Origin: Larimichthys crocea
Lineage: Eukaryota; Chordata; Actinopteri; Sciaenidae
Assembly: GCF_000972845.2 (NCBI RefSeq)
Contig: NC_040011.1
Location: forward strand, 26,764,379-26,828,378
Reading direction: 5' to 3'
DNA length: 64,000 bases
Shown: positions 10,698-23,004 of the stretch, piece by piece
Layout: each line of letters begins with the position of its first letter
Position numbering within the stretch: position 1 is the stretch's first letter
The notes under the pieces: model-generated
Told to the model about the DNA's origin: nothing
Databases searched by the model: none
What the model saw: the letters and a program-made list of their open reading frames with translations, nothing else
Position numbers and translations under genes: made by a program

Positions 10698-13612
10698 GCC
10701 ACAGCTGTGATTAAGAAGAGATTGTAGTGTGATGAAGGGCATCCAGGAAGCAGGCATGGTCAAACAGACCGGTGCTCCTCTGACCAGCAGCAGCAGTGAG
10801 AACGCAGAGAATGAGAGTTTGCATAAAAAAAGTGCTGTGTGAGCCCTGCGGTGCGAGCCTGCAGTCCTCTTTTTCCACTCACAATGGGCCATACAAATGT
10901 CTGCAAATCAAAATGGCTGTGCTGGTCAGTGCTCCTGAGCCCACTCAGATAAACTGGGTCAACCAAACTGGTGACAGCTGTCCAGACAGCAAATGTAAAT
11001 AGTAATGGGGATTAAAGAGTTTAAACTAAATACAGCAATCAAATCTACATATTTAGTTGCCGTTTTATTTATTATTGAGTCCTAACTTAAAGAAAAAGCT
11101 CTAATAGGTAAGAAGCATAAACACTACCAATAAGGGAAACAAAATTCACCTATGTGTGGTTACGTGTCAGACTACCGTCTAGACTACCTTGGCTGAGAGC
11201 AGTTAAAAAGGCTGTAAAATGGTTTTTATTATTCAGCTTTTATGTGGATTATAAATGAGATAAAACATATTGATGATGGCGGGCTAGCACTTCTAACTAA
11301 CTGGCTGCTGTTATCATATTAGAGTGATGTCAATCCAGGAAATGAATAAACCTATTTCCTAAGAAACCATTCCCATTTCAATTCCTGGTATTATTCTTCC
11401 GGTCTTCTTGTATATAGCAGTATTTGTTTTGAGAGATAGTTCTAGAGGTAAATGGGTGATGTCTCCTCAGATATATGCTTTAAAGTTTGGTTTTCCACTG
11501 AATGCTCTTACCAAACAAATCTTAAAGAGCTTGAACCATGACATTGATATTCTGTAATGCAGCACTGATTGCCAGCATGCACAAGTCTCCCAAGTCACAT
11601 TAATGTCTTGAGAAACCTGAGAGCAACCTCTCAGTACATTGGCAGATTTGAAATAGCTCCAGAGCCGCAAGAAAGATGTGCTGTTTCATTGTACACAGCA
11701 GTTTTTAGAAAACTGAGCAATTCAAAATCCATCCTCTGAAATGGTAAATGACATTTTATGTGCAAAAAGAAATCTGCTGATGAAAGATGCTCATAGCTTT
11801 ATAAAAACAAGATGTAAATATGTCTGATATTTTTGTCAAGGCTGCGGTGTTGCAAGGGGTTCGGGGTTCAGTGCAGTGTGGCCAACAGATCTTGGGACAT
11901 GAGAGACATTTGGTGTTGAAAGGCCTCTTGAAACTCTGCAGTTGGCAGGTCTTTGCCCCACCCGGCCTGTCAGCATGAAGCTGCGTGATCCCAGACTTGG
12001 CAGACAATGGCAGCGTCTGCCGTGCCTACTCTGGAAGTGCCAGGGCAGTATCCGTTGCTCAACGGCTGTAAAACTTCTACCTGACAGGGATAAAGCCTGA
12101 GACAACCAGATAGAGCAGAGATTATTACTTTATGAGGCAGATCAAGTCAGCCTGACACTGAAGTGCAATAATTTGGTGGGAGGTGACGTCTGAGGGTCAA
12201 TAATGCGAGTCTAAATAAAGACTTGTATCTTTTTAGACACACGCAAAGCAACAATATATACCTGGCAACCACACCTACAGCATGTTTGCTTTTATCACCC
12301 AGTCAACCATATTTCGTTCTTTTCTATAGTAACAGCACTGCTCCCTCAGTAAACAGCTGGGAGCATTCATTGTATTGTGTGCAGCCACGTTTCAGTGTAC
12401 TTTTCAATTTACTGTGACATCAAACAAAAGAGACAAACACGTGAAGACTGTAAGTGAGCTTGAATGAAATGAGGAAATGTTTGCTGAACTCAAAGAGGCC
12501 TGCAGCGGACTTTTAATTTAGTGATGATGGAAGAGGTGGACTTTCCCAAAAACTGAGCCTGTTTGCATGATGAGTACTTTATGTACTTTCGAAGTACACT
12601 TTGCCAAATACGTTTACTAAATAATTCTAATGCAGGATTTTAAATACCTCTTCCACATCCATAGGCTGGTGTTCTCTACAGTCTACTGAACCTCCTGTGT
12701 CTTGTGAATCAATGCTTGAGTTTTAGATAAAAGTTTTTGAGTAAAAGTAGCATTTCCACACTCTGAAGATAATTTGTATTATTATATATAGCTTACAGCT
12801 GCAGTTACATGTATTGCAAACACAAAACAGGCATGAGGTTTATAAGTTCAAAGTGGCTAGACTATAAACAGACTTAAAACGTCTAAGAGAAGGAAGAACA
12901 TAAAGCTCAATCTGTGTAAAATATACATATAAATATAAAATGTGTATTATGTATTCTCATTTGGAGATTGAATCAGTGCAAGTTATCTATTATGTCTAGT
13001 ATGTGCATTATCTCACGCACACAGACGGAGTATGACTATGACTGTATCATTTTATTAGTTGATTATACAGTCTGTGGCTACTTTATCGGGTCAACCTCTA
13101 CAATTAAACATCTTTCTAACAATGTCACTGATAAACATGTCTGTCATGAAATATTGTAAATGCAGGGCTCACATGCTTACTACAATTTTTTGCAGAGCTA
13201 TTGATCATATCATACAGAATTTGTTGGCTGTTATGCTATGGTCAAAAGCTCCTGGTGACTGTAATGCATGAACCTTGAGGTTAATATATTTTATCACACG
13301 CGTCCTCAGGGTTAATATTGAACTTCCAGCCTAGATAATAAAATTCATATCAGACGATTCCACACCTCATAAATTATGAAAAGTTCATGTGCAGTTCGCC
13401 ATAATCGTGATATTTTCCTAACCTTACCGTAAGTGTCACCTTAACCTAATGCACCTTAACCATAGATTATTTACCATAAACACAGTTTTCCCCTAATAAT
13501 GTAGTAGTTGCATGTGCAGAAATTGTCAAAAACAATGGCACAACATATAAAAAATTAAAACATTATTGAATAAATTGTAGAATCTCTCTGACATCATTAA
13601 CAAAAACTGATC

Positions 13613-13616
<4 letters not shown>

Positions 13617-13651
<35 letters not shown>
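13617..13651. repeat. (ATT)n microsatellite
   Basis: Trinucleotide tract of about 35 bp. Confidence 0.95.
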
Positions 13652-13652
<1 letters not shown>

Positions 13653-15840
13653 ATTTCTACTATTATCTGAAATATACGCTTTGTAAAGGTGCTGTTTTAT
13701 AATAGAACTGTTGAATTGAATTGGATTGTAATTCGTAGCATAATACAGAAATACAAGAAAGTACCAGAACCTCAAAAAGTACAGTACTTGTACTGAGTTA
13801 CATTCCCCCAGCTTAACTTGAAGGAGACCTTCAGTATGTGTTTGGTATGCTTCCGAGGTAACTGTTGTTACCTTGTGATTAAAACTGGTTTGTTGTTGTG
13901 TAATGTGATGTATGAGGCTCACATGCGTTGCTAGGCATCTCCATGGTGATAAAATTGTCTCATGTGAAAGAACAAGAAGATGAAGCCCACGTCAGTGTGT
14001 GCAGCTCAGACTCACAATATGCTGCCTTGTGCTGCAGAAGTAATGAGAACCAGCGCGCCCACTGATGTCATTACCATTTCTGTGTTTGACGTCTCCTTAA
14101 CAGCACTAAGTTGCAGAACAGATCCATGAGGAAAACAAACTTTATATCTGTAACTCTGACTCTTCCAGCTATGCATGATTCAGTATAATTACTGTATTAT
14201 GAGTTTACTGTCAGTAAATTATTGTGCCTGAGAATAACAGCAGATAAACTGCATACAAGGAAGTCTCTTCATGTGAACTTTGTGCCGTGGTCAATAAGGA
14301 TATTAAAGTGTTAACCTAACGTGTAATGCCATTAGCTTCACTCAGCTTGTTCTATTTTGATGCAGGCCTGACATGAAGCTCTAGCACAGAGGAACTGAAT
14401 GTATGTAGGACTTAAATGAGGAACTGAGGCACTCTGGGAACTAGAGACGAGTTTAGGAACTTTTAAATGGTTGAGCTATGAGCAGACACAGGCAGACATG
14501 GAAAAGGTCTCCTACCTACCTCCTACACTGGAGGAACACACCAAGAATGAAAGACTGAAAGATACAAAACAGCGACTGTAGCATTTTTTGTATCTCTGTG
14601 ATATTTATGCATCTCTTTGTTGTAACTTTGTGTCTCGTTCTGGTCTTTTCGTGGTTATCTTTTGCCCCTTTGAGGTCATTTTCTGTTTCATTCTGGTCAG
14701 TTTTTGTCTCTTTGTGACCATTTTTTAATCTCTTTCTGGTTATTTTACATAAATAATAATCAGTAATAATATCCAATAATGTAAGATAATATAAAATTAT
14801 ATTTGAGGTACATGTTACATGTAATACTATTATTTTTGAATACAAACATTTCTTTAAATAGAATATTATTACATTGCTGTATTAATACTTTCCCTCTATC
14901 ACTTGTACTGCAGACTAGCGTTCATAGGCTGATGTTTTCCACACTCCGACTGTTCCTACATTATCATGTTAACATTTGAACGAGTCTTCTGAATTAACCT
15001 TTGCTTAGAGCACAAAAGAAATCCTTTGAATCAGGTCTGAGCGTCTGGCTGTAGATGAAAGCTGCTGTCCAGTCTCTCAGCCTCCGTTCACCCTCAGTTC
15101 TTTTGGCTTGTCAGCAAGGAGACTCGGATGTGAAGCTGGGAACACCATGTTCTCTTTTAGGCAGAGGCTGAACCCCTACAATACAGAGGCACCATCCCCC
15201 CTCTCAGCTTTTCCCCTTGACTTTATGATAACACATGAGTCTGACTGATAACTTGGCGTTCTCTGTTTTTGGGAAAAGAATCAATCTCTGTGTTGTCTGG
15301 ATAACAAAGGGCTTTTCCCTGCTGCTGAAACTTACTCCCCTGAGATGGGAGGAGAAAATAGTGAATTCACTTAGAGCACAATAAGGCCTATTTTATTTAT
15401 TTTCACAGAAGAAAACTGTAATCGACCCACGCTGTTACACTTGCAAAGCCCCGAAATCACATCACTCTGCCGTTGCTGGTGAACGCCACACCGCGATCTC
15501 TATGTGTACGCTCCATGCAGAACATATAGGGAAGGAATGTATGAGGTTATGTAAGAGGTGAGTGGGCGTGGAGTCCAGCTGGAGCAGCTTACAGCCTGAC
15601 ACAGAGTGTCTCTGAGAGCAAACAATCCTCTCAGCCCGCCCTCATCTGCTGCTCACACACAGCTTTATGTGCTGCTCACACACACCTTTATGTGCTGCTT
15701 GTAGGTCAATAAAACCCCCCGTCACGTACACAATGTACATATAGAGCCAGGTGTTTTATATCAGCATTAACATGCATGCCTCATATATATTTCCAAAGAT
15801 CTTCATCTCAAAGATGAACTTCAGAGCTTTTACCTGAGAA

Positions 15841-16520
15841 AAATTGGTACAAATAGTAATACCACTCAGTAAAAATACTGTTAAAAGTAAAAGTGCTCCA
15901 TGCAAATTTGATTCAAGTTAAAATACAGATGTATTATCAGCAAGTACTAAAAGTATTCAGTATGCAGAATAATATATCTGTATGACGTGTATAATGTACA
16001 TTTTGGTTTATAATTATTGATGCATTTATGTGTTTACTTTAATGTTGCAGCTAGTAAAATGTGGGGCTTATCATAACACTGCTAGCTTCTCAATTTCCCT
16101 TGGGGATCAAGTCTAATCTTATCTTAACCTATAATAATACATCATCATTTATTTGTTGCATTACTAATATATATCTGCAAAGTAGATATATTATTAGATA
16201 AATGTAGTAAAGTAAAAAGCACAGTATTTCTCTCTATTCTCCCCAAAATTGTACAGTCCAATACTTTGTAAATGTATTTTTCACCACTTTATATTATATT
16301 TAATGCATCAAATTTTCTGAGTTGTTCACATGTTTTGTTTGTAAAATCGTATTCTGCAAACTAGCATTTAACTCCAGCTGTCAGATAAATGTATTGGAAT
16401 AAAAAGTACAATATTTACCACTGAGTAATGTAGTGAAGCAGAAGTATTAAGGAGAATATAATGGAAATACTAAAGTAAAATGCAAGTAAATACAATGTAC
16501 TTCATCACTTTCTACCACTA
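15841..16520 (+). repeat. Long copy of a dispersed fish repeat (AAAAGTAAAAGTGCTCC ... TAGTGAAGCAGAAG type)
   Basis: Blocks appear in the order I recall for an abundant percomorph repeat: AAAGTAAAAGTGCTCCATGC, ATTATCAGCAAGTACTAAAA, TTAATGCATCAAATTTTC, CAGCTGTCAGATAAATG, AAAAAGTACAATATTTACC and a TTTCTACCACTA end. A shorter copy of the same family is at 2,930-3,115. The boundaries are approximate because the element is decayed and its terminal repeats are unclear. Confidence 0.6.
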
Positions 16521-17149
16521 GATTATGTGTAAATACAGCAATGGCACTCTGTTCCTCAGTTACTCAGTTTACTGTGATTATCAGTTCGGTGGGTGATAAC
16601 AATCAGGGTGATCCCTGGCAGGTGAAATCCTCCTGCTCTCAGTGACACGGTCATTGGGTACCACAGTGAGATAAAGAGACGAGTTCTCTGCAGGTCAGTG
16701 CTTGTATCCAGCTCTGGCTGGCTGCTGAATTTAATCTAATCTGCGGGACAAGGGGTGAAACAATGGCATGGCTGTGTGTGTGAATGTGGTCTCTAACATG
16801 AAGCCCTCTATTGTCAGTGGAGCTATTGGAAACCCATACAATCCACAGAAAACACAGTGATCAGATTTCCAGCATGAAAATGTTTGTTTGCAACCTGAAG
16901 CTCAAGCTTTATCTTTAACTGGGGAAGCTTTTGTAGTTATCAAGAATGTCCGACCTCAAACGTGATGCGGTGTAAAGAAGAGAGAGGTGCCCTGTGAGAT
17001 TTGTTGCTTTTTGCGTGTTTGTTTAATTAGTTTTTAAAGGCATGTGCAGGCTGACATGTGTGTTCAGCTACTTTCAGTGTTTAAATGTCAAGTGTTTGTA
17101 AGACCTCAAGGGTAAATGTGAATGTAAACACAACCTTTGCAACTTTTGT

Positions 17150-18640
17150 TTGCAAGAAAACTTCACAGCAGACCTTCAGCTGCTTTTATCTCTTCAGCTT
17201 CAGCTGACGGTCAACTCAGTCGGAAGTTTCACAAGCCTTTAGCTTCTTCTTTCAGCTCCAACATTTCTACTCACAAATCAGCTCTTTTCAAGAGTGCTTT
17301 AACTTTGCAACTACAAACTACCATTATCTTGCTATCAGCTATTAACTCTTCAAAAGTCACTTCAGCTGCTTTCAGCACAGACCTGAATGGAGATTGAACA
17401 TCCCTTCAAGAATTACACCTCAACTGATTCACTCTAACATTTCAACTGACTCCTCGGTTCCTAATGCGAGCACTTCAACTTACGATTCAACTGCTTTCAG
17501 ATATATAAAGTATATGTCAACCCACACATTTGATATTAAATTACTTTACATTTATGTTCATGGTTAATGAGAACTGACATTTCCACTGCTTTCATCTCTT
17601 ACACTAGTTATTTGAACAGTTTTTAGCTCTTATTATTCAGCTGACAGTTTAACTGCTTTCAGCTCTTGTGTCTTGTGTTTTTCAGTGCTTACCTACAAAC
17701 TGGCAACTCAGCTTCTCACAGTTAAATTAAATTAAATGAAAATCTACATCACAATACAGTCGTCCCTCACTATACCGCGGTTCACTTTTCGCGGACTCGC
17801 TGTTTCGTGGATTTTTTTTGTGTAATTTTGCATGCTTTATTTTTACAGCGTACTGTACAGTATGAACGCGCATTGTGTTCTGCGTCCTAAACTGGCTAAG
17901 GAAGTACTGTACAAAATGTGTGTAAAAAGGTGTATAAAAGTGTGTGGTTAGGGGGTTTACGGCCTTAAAACATGTAGAATAATTGTAAAACTTACTTCGC
18001 GGATTTCATTTATTGCGGGTTATTTTTAGAACGTATCCCCCGCGATAAATGAGGGACCACTGTATTTCATTCTTTACCTGATTGCAACTTGTTTTCACTA
18101 ACATTTCATTGACACCTCAAGTTTTCCCTTTAACCACACCTTACAAATGAACTCCTGTAAGTGTTAAACTACAAACCACCTAAACTACAACTGCCATACA
18201 TTATTTATCACATACCAGATGAAATATCACATGCTTTTAGTGATCACACTTCAACGACATTCAACTGCTCTCTCTAACATTTCATGAGCTCTACAGCTCC
18301 TTTCAGTCCTTCGGCCTTCACCTGAGAAGTCAACTCATGTGAGCGCTTCAACTTAAAGTACAACATTTATTGTGCAACTGACAATCCGTCCACTTTCAGT
18401 GCCTTCTCGCTGGCTGACATTTCAGTTGCTTTCATGGCTGAGATATCGACTTACCAGCTTTCAGGTCTCAGAGTGCTTTCAGTACTTGCCAACAAATGGG
18501 CAAAAATGTCATCTTTGACACTTGAACTACTTTCAGTGCTTCAACAACTACTGCCAAAGATCCAAGTTAAACTGCAGCTTATTTTAAATGCAAAAAAATC
18601 GACATACATAAACATTTTTACAATATCTGCAGTTTTCAGT
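17150..18640. repeat. Degenerate array of CTTTCAG-centred units, interrupted by a MITE
   Basis: Over about 1.2 kb (excluding the inserted MITE) the words CAACTGCTTTCAG, ACATTTCA, CTTTCAGCTCTT, CTTTCAGTGCTT and TTCAACT recur irregularly with roughly 20-40 bp between units. Clear instances are near 17,360, 17,490, 17,590, 17,655, 18,265, 18,420, 18,465 and 18,530. No strict period survives. It looks like an old tandem or cluster repeat that has diverged. Open frames here (17,137-17,397 and 18,434-18,649) are by-products of the Ser/Leu-rich repeat words. Confidence 0.5.
17757..18062. mobile_element. Tigger/pogo-type MITE with TA target duplication
   Basis: A 306-bp element starting CAGTCGTCCCTCACTATACC and ending CGATAAATGAGGGACCACTG, flanked by TA on both sides (17,755-17,756 and 18,063-18,064). 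CAGTNGTCCCTC termini, internal CGCGG motifs near each end and a TA duplication are diagnostic of Tigger/pogo-like Tc1-mariner elements. There is no transposase frame. It is less decayed than the array it interrupts, so it probably inserted later. Confidence 0.88.
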
Positions 18641-18649
18641 CTTTTCTAG

Positions 18650-21600
18650 TTTACTTAACCTTCATGTAGCTTTAAATACAAAGTGCACCATGTCTTAATT
18701 TCTTTCCTGTGTCTGAGTGTCTGGGTTTCTTACCCACGTGCAGGCTGGCTGAAATGTTGGCAGCATACTGAAGCCAACTCAGATGTCTGGACAAGGTCGA
18801 CCCCATTGCAAAATAGCGAGGGGCAATTCATGCCAGCGTTATTTTCCCCCCTAGGTTATATTTAGAGCTGCGAGCAGAGATAGTAACGGATTAAACACCA
18901 TAGATGTCTTGATATTAACAAGAACAAAGGACATTTAACACACACTACTAGGGTGTTATTTCAAAGCAGTGCTAACAGCTTCTATCATTTATCAATATGT
19001 TTTAATCTAGAGGCACAGCAGGACATACAGCAGACTCCTGCAGTCATTCCTGGCTGTGGAAAAGGGACACATTCATCTAAATCCTGCTGATCATAACAAA
19101 GGAGTACTGTGCAGTCTCACGGGATGAAAGTAAGTTTGATCTGTCTCAACCACTAAAACATTCCCCCAACGTCCAAAGGACAATTCAGGCAGATTACAAC
19201 GTTTATTCTGACATGTTTAATATTCTGGTCAGCCCTCGATCTGAAAAGCAACGAGAGAAAAGGAATTATCTAGGGAGAGCTTTAGATGCAAGTTAAATGA
19301 GCAAGACTTCCCTCTTCCGTGTTTCTTCTTTCTTTCTTTTTTTTTTACAAAGTGGGTGGTTACATAACCCGAGCCAAGCACTGTTAACAGAGACAACAGA
19401 CGTCCTCAGTGAACCCAAGGCAATGCAAGAGGCATTTCAAGGAGCAAATTTTCATAACAAATAATAATGCAGACAGGCACAAAATACTCATTAACAACCT
19501 GAAAAGATTTGTGGAGCATGTTGGAATGTGTAGCTTTGATTGGATTTCAAAGACAGGATGTAGTTTGAATGAAAGATTCAGTAATAAAAGAAAAGGCTTT
19601 TGTTGTTCAGTAGTGTTCGTTTTAGCACACTGGAGGTTTAAGTTACCCCCCTCTTGATTGCACACACGCTTAATTTGATGTACATATAACGCGTTGTTGT
19701 GCTCTCCCATATGTCCCTTTGTTTCTCCATGTAAGGACAATGCAAAACTCCAACAGCCAGGCCTCTCTTCCTCTTTCCATGTCAGTCTGTCAGTAGGTCT
19801 TGTGCAGACTTGCCCTCGTTTCCATCCAATCAGATGCTACTGCCCCACAACATGTGGCCAATGAGCAGTGAGGCTTGACAGGGGCTTGGTGAAGAGGGCG
19901 GCCCCGAGAGCTCAACCTCATATATGATGTAATGAGACTTGATTTAACAGGAGATTGCAAATGTCCCTCCTGTAAGCCCTCTGAAACACGATCACTTTTA
20001 GAACAGCGTTAACTATCTCGGGCTTTGTTGTGTACTTTCGGTGCACTACTTCCAGTCTGGCAGCAGCAGCCACATGCTTTCACTGCTCGGAGATAGACCT
20101 CCCAGTGGCTGCAGTGACTGAACTCCAGTAACCTCATGGGGACTGCACAGGTTACACTGTGGTTAGGACCATCTGTACCATGGGGCCCTGTGAGGGGCTA
20201 CGACTGGTATGTCACGCCCCAGCACAATGAAACATCTCATCTTTTCTCAGTCACACTGAGACATCAAACAGAGACCCATATGCTCCCAGGCAAATGTTGA
20301 ATTACAGTATATTAAAGTGGTTCAGATATTTGTGGCATCAAAAGGAGAATTTTTTAGTTTTTTCATGGCTCCAAGATGGAATAAAAATGCCACTTACACT
20401 GTATAACTGCGATTTAATGGCACATTTAAGTAGATTTTGCAGCATTAATGCTGCTTTTTAAGTGTCATTCTCATAGATGTTACATATGTAGTGTGTTCTT
20501 TGTTTGCAACGAGCAATAGTGTTCAATTTACTGTGTGGACATCACATTTTTGTGTGTTTAGTCATCAGAGTTCTCCCAACTCTAACAGTTAGACAGAAGT
20601 CCTAACATGTCTCACATGATGCCGCCTTCTGGTATTTGGCTCTATTACCTTCCTTACCAAGGGCTTCACCGTGTCTTGAACAGAAATGACAAAACACTGA
20701 GAAGATGGAAATAAAGAATTTGTAGAAACTGAGAGGATGTCAGAGGTTTTGGTTTGTATTTTTAGATCCTCAAATACAGCCAAGAACACTTTTACTCTCA
20801 CCAAAAGTTGAGTTGTCCGTGTAGTTTAAAGTATTTCCTCAAGAACAATGATGATATAATGTGAAGTAAAACAGTGCCTGTGAAGTCACTAGCAACTTAT
20901 GAATTAAACTTACATGTATTACGAGGAACAGGCAGCATAATGCTCTTTTTCAGTTTTAATATCAACTGAGTCACTGTCATTGCTTCCCTCTAGTGGATAA
21001 AGTAAAATCAGAGCACACTGAATGTCTGAGTCACTTAAACATTTACAGTCCTGACTCTGAGACTTTATTCCTAACCTTGGAAACAGCAAAACAAAACAAT
21101 CTCAGCTCGAGGTTCACGTTCTGTGCAGCTTTGTTCTGGAGATTTCTAAATCACACACTTTATCAGAGTTCGCTTGGTCTTCTCGGAGATATAGGTGTAC
21201 AAACCGTCCATGATTACGAGCGCCGTGAGCACGTCTCATCCAAGTCAGAGTCGTGGATAAGAGAACAGTAACCACAGGTGACGTATGGGGTAAATATTAA
21301 ACTTGAGTCATAAGGTCGATCAGTGGAGACACTTTAATGTCAGTTAATCTGCAACTTTTGTGTTGCATTTTGACTTTAGCCAATAGAGGCTGAAGCAGAG
21401 TGTCAAAGTTCTCTTCTAAAAACACTTTTTAAATATTTTCCAAACTTTTCAGATCGCAGGAATATCATTTAAAGTACGTTTTGCTGAAATATTTACTTTC
21501 AGTATCAGCCTGATACGTAGTTGAATAGCATAACAGTCACACTTGGGATGCTGAATGTTTTCTAAGGTGGTACATGGTGTAAAAAAGTAAAAAGCACAAC

Positions 21601-22130
21601 ACTGCTCTGGACAGTTTAGTCTAATCGTTGGAGTCAGCCAAGAACAAAACTATCTCAAAAGGTCAACCTGCTATCAAAGACTGTGTGATATGGTTGAAAG
21701 CTTGAGAACAAGCGAGTAAGTGGACCCTGAAATGAAATTGTTTAGTCAACATTATTTCTAGGAAGGCTAATTATCATGGGGGAAAACAAAATCCCTAAAA
21801 ACAAACATTGTTCTCTTCTCTCTCTATTCGCTCACTGTATGTATGTCTACTGCATGTGTATGTGTCTATACATATACATACACTGTGTATAGTATCCACA
21901 TATTTAAAGCCGATGTGAATCTACAACATGTGACTGGACTGAAAATCCATTGGCAGCCATATAAAGAATGATCATTGATTAAAGGTGACATGATAAAATA
22001 TTCATTGTTGTATCATCCAGTATTCTACCCTGACCCAAACATTAAGTAATAATATTCAGGTTTTTATATATTATTGGATTCTCTCTAACTCCATTGAAGA
22101 AATTTTATTCCAAACATTTGTCAAATCAAA
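18650..22130. other. Intergenic region, no recognised gene
   Basis: No splice-supported coding exon was found. The overlapping frames at 19,384-19,740 (minus, 118 codons) and 19,409-19,657 (plus) lie opposite each other, and neither resembles a protein family I know. The stretch 19,780-20,220 is more GC-rich and could be a noncoding conserved element; I cannot test this here. Confidence 0.4.
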
Positions 22131-22139
22131 CTTCACGGC

Positions 22140-22552
22140 TACGCCTGCTTCACCCCAGCCTCAAACACGACAAACTTTGATGCACGGCCTGTTCCGACAC
22201 ATTTCCACCAGAATCATCATTCACTTTTTCAGCAGTCCGAGCTACATTAGCCCGTCTGTTGGATCGGGCCACACAGGCCAACACTGTTGCCGGTTCACTG
22301 CTTTTCCTTCCTTGGACCACATTTGATGGGTGTACTGACCACTGCAGACCCCACAAGAGCTGCAGTTTCAGTGATGCTTTAACCCAACATGGCCCTTATC
22401 AAAGCCACTCAAGTCCTTGCACTTGGCCATTTTTCTTGCCTATAACAACTGAGGACAAAGTGTTCACTTTCTGCCTGATACATCCCACCCCACTGACAAG
22501 GTGAGGCGTGTCAGGATGTCAGTGATCATAACGTTATGACTGATCGGTGTAT
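22140..22552 (-). mobile_element. Tc1-like transposon remnant (5' end plus N-terminal transposase fragment)
   Basis: Read on the minus strand, the element starts with the terminal repeat TATACACCGATCAGTCATAA and continues with the conserved TTATGATCACTGACATCC block. It then decays into the N-terminal DNA-binding part of a Tc1 transposase: RSNRRANVARTAEKVN and VSEQAVHQSL are preserved, but frameshifts and stops break the frame. Everything 3' of the helix-turn-helix region, including the DDE catalytic domain and the second terminal repeat, is missing. This is a dead, truncated copy. Confidence 0.8.
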
Positions 22553-23004
22553 ACGCATACAGCAACGATGAATAAAAACCATTGTAGAAGTACAATTTAG
22601 CTTTTATATTAAAACGTGTTTCCTCGGGATCTTCACCTCTATTTAACAGCCTGACAGCACAGACAGGCACGAGGCAGAGAGCACCGGGATGAGGTGTTGG
22701 TACCCAGCCAGAACTGAACCAGATTTATGAGAACTGCTAACACTACTGCCAGATAAAGTGATTGTGAACAGGTTTTCCTCAGGTAGCGAACAGATTACTG
22801 TGATGTTACTTTCTCCGAGGGGCAAATTATCCGTGATTTCCAAATATATTCAGTAAAATGACTGAGGTGAGAAGGATGATTTGAAATGCACCTGAGGGAG
22901 AGTTCTGCATCAAACATTCAATTCATTATAATAATCAAGTCCATTATAATAATCCAATTGTCAAAACAAAGAGATAAAAAAAAAACTATGATTCACAATC
23001 ATGC
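22553..23004. other. Spacer between the Tc1 remnant and the bcorl1 3' end
   Basis: AT-rich sequence without recognised coding potential. It contains a short direct duplication (TCCATTATAATAATC-like, near 22,920-22,960). Confidence 0.45.

Larger units (their letters stand above)
9691..15840. other. Intergenic region with microsatellites and no recognised gene
   Basis: About 6 kb of AT-rich sequence without conserved exons. It holds a CT tract (10,664-10,694), an ATT tract (13,617-13,651), the tail of a dispersed repeat at about 13,740-13,812 (AAGTACAGTACTTGTACT) and a short tandem repeat at about 15,648-15,702 built on TGCTGCTCACACACA. The longer open frames (for example 13,563-13,922 minus) arise from the ATT tract and are not coding. 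Confidence 0.5.

Noticed and set aside
10569..10892. 107-codon minus-strand frame with an (Arg-Glu)n run
   Set aside because: It reads the CT microsatellite; no conservation or splice context was found.
13563..13922. 119-codon minus-strand frame with a poly-isoleucine run
   Set aside because: It is produced by the ATT microsatellite and has no similarity or splice support.
15648..15702. Possible CRISPR-like or satellite array (TGCTGCTCACACACA units)
   Set aside because: Only two to three imperfect units in a vertebrate intergenic region with no unique spacers; it is a short local duplication.
19384..19740. 118-codon minus-strand frame with hydrophobic stretches
   Set aside because: No recognised family, no clear start context or splice sites, and an overlapping frame on the other strand. 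It is most likely chance.
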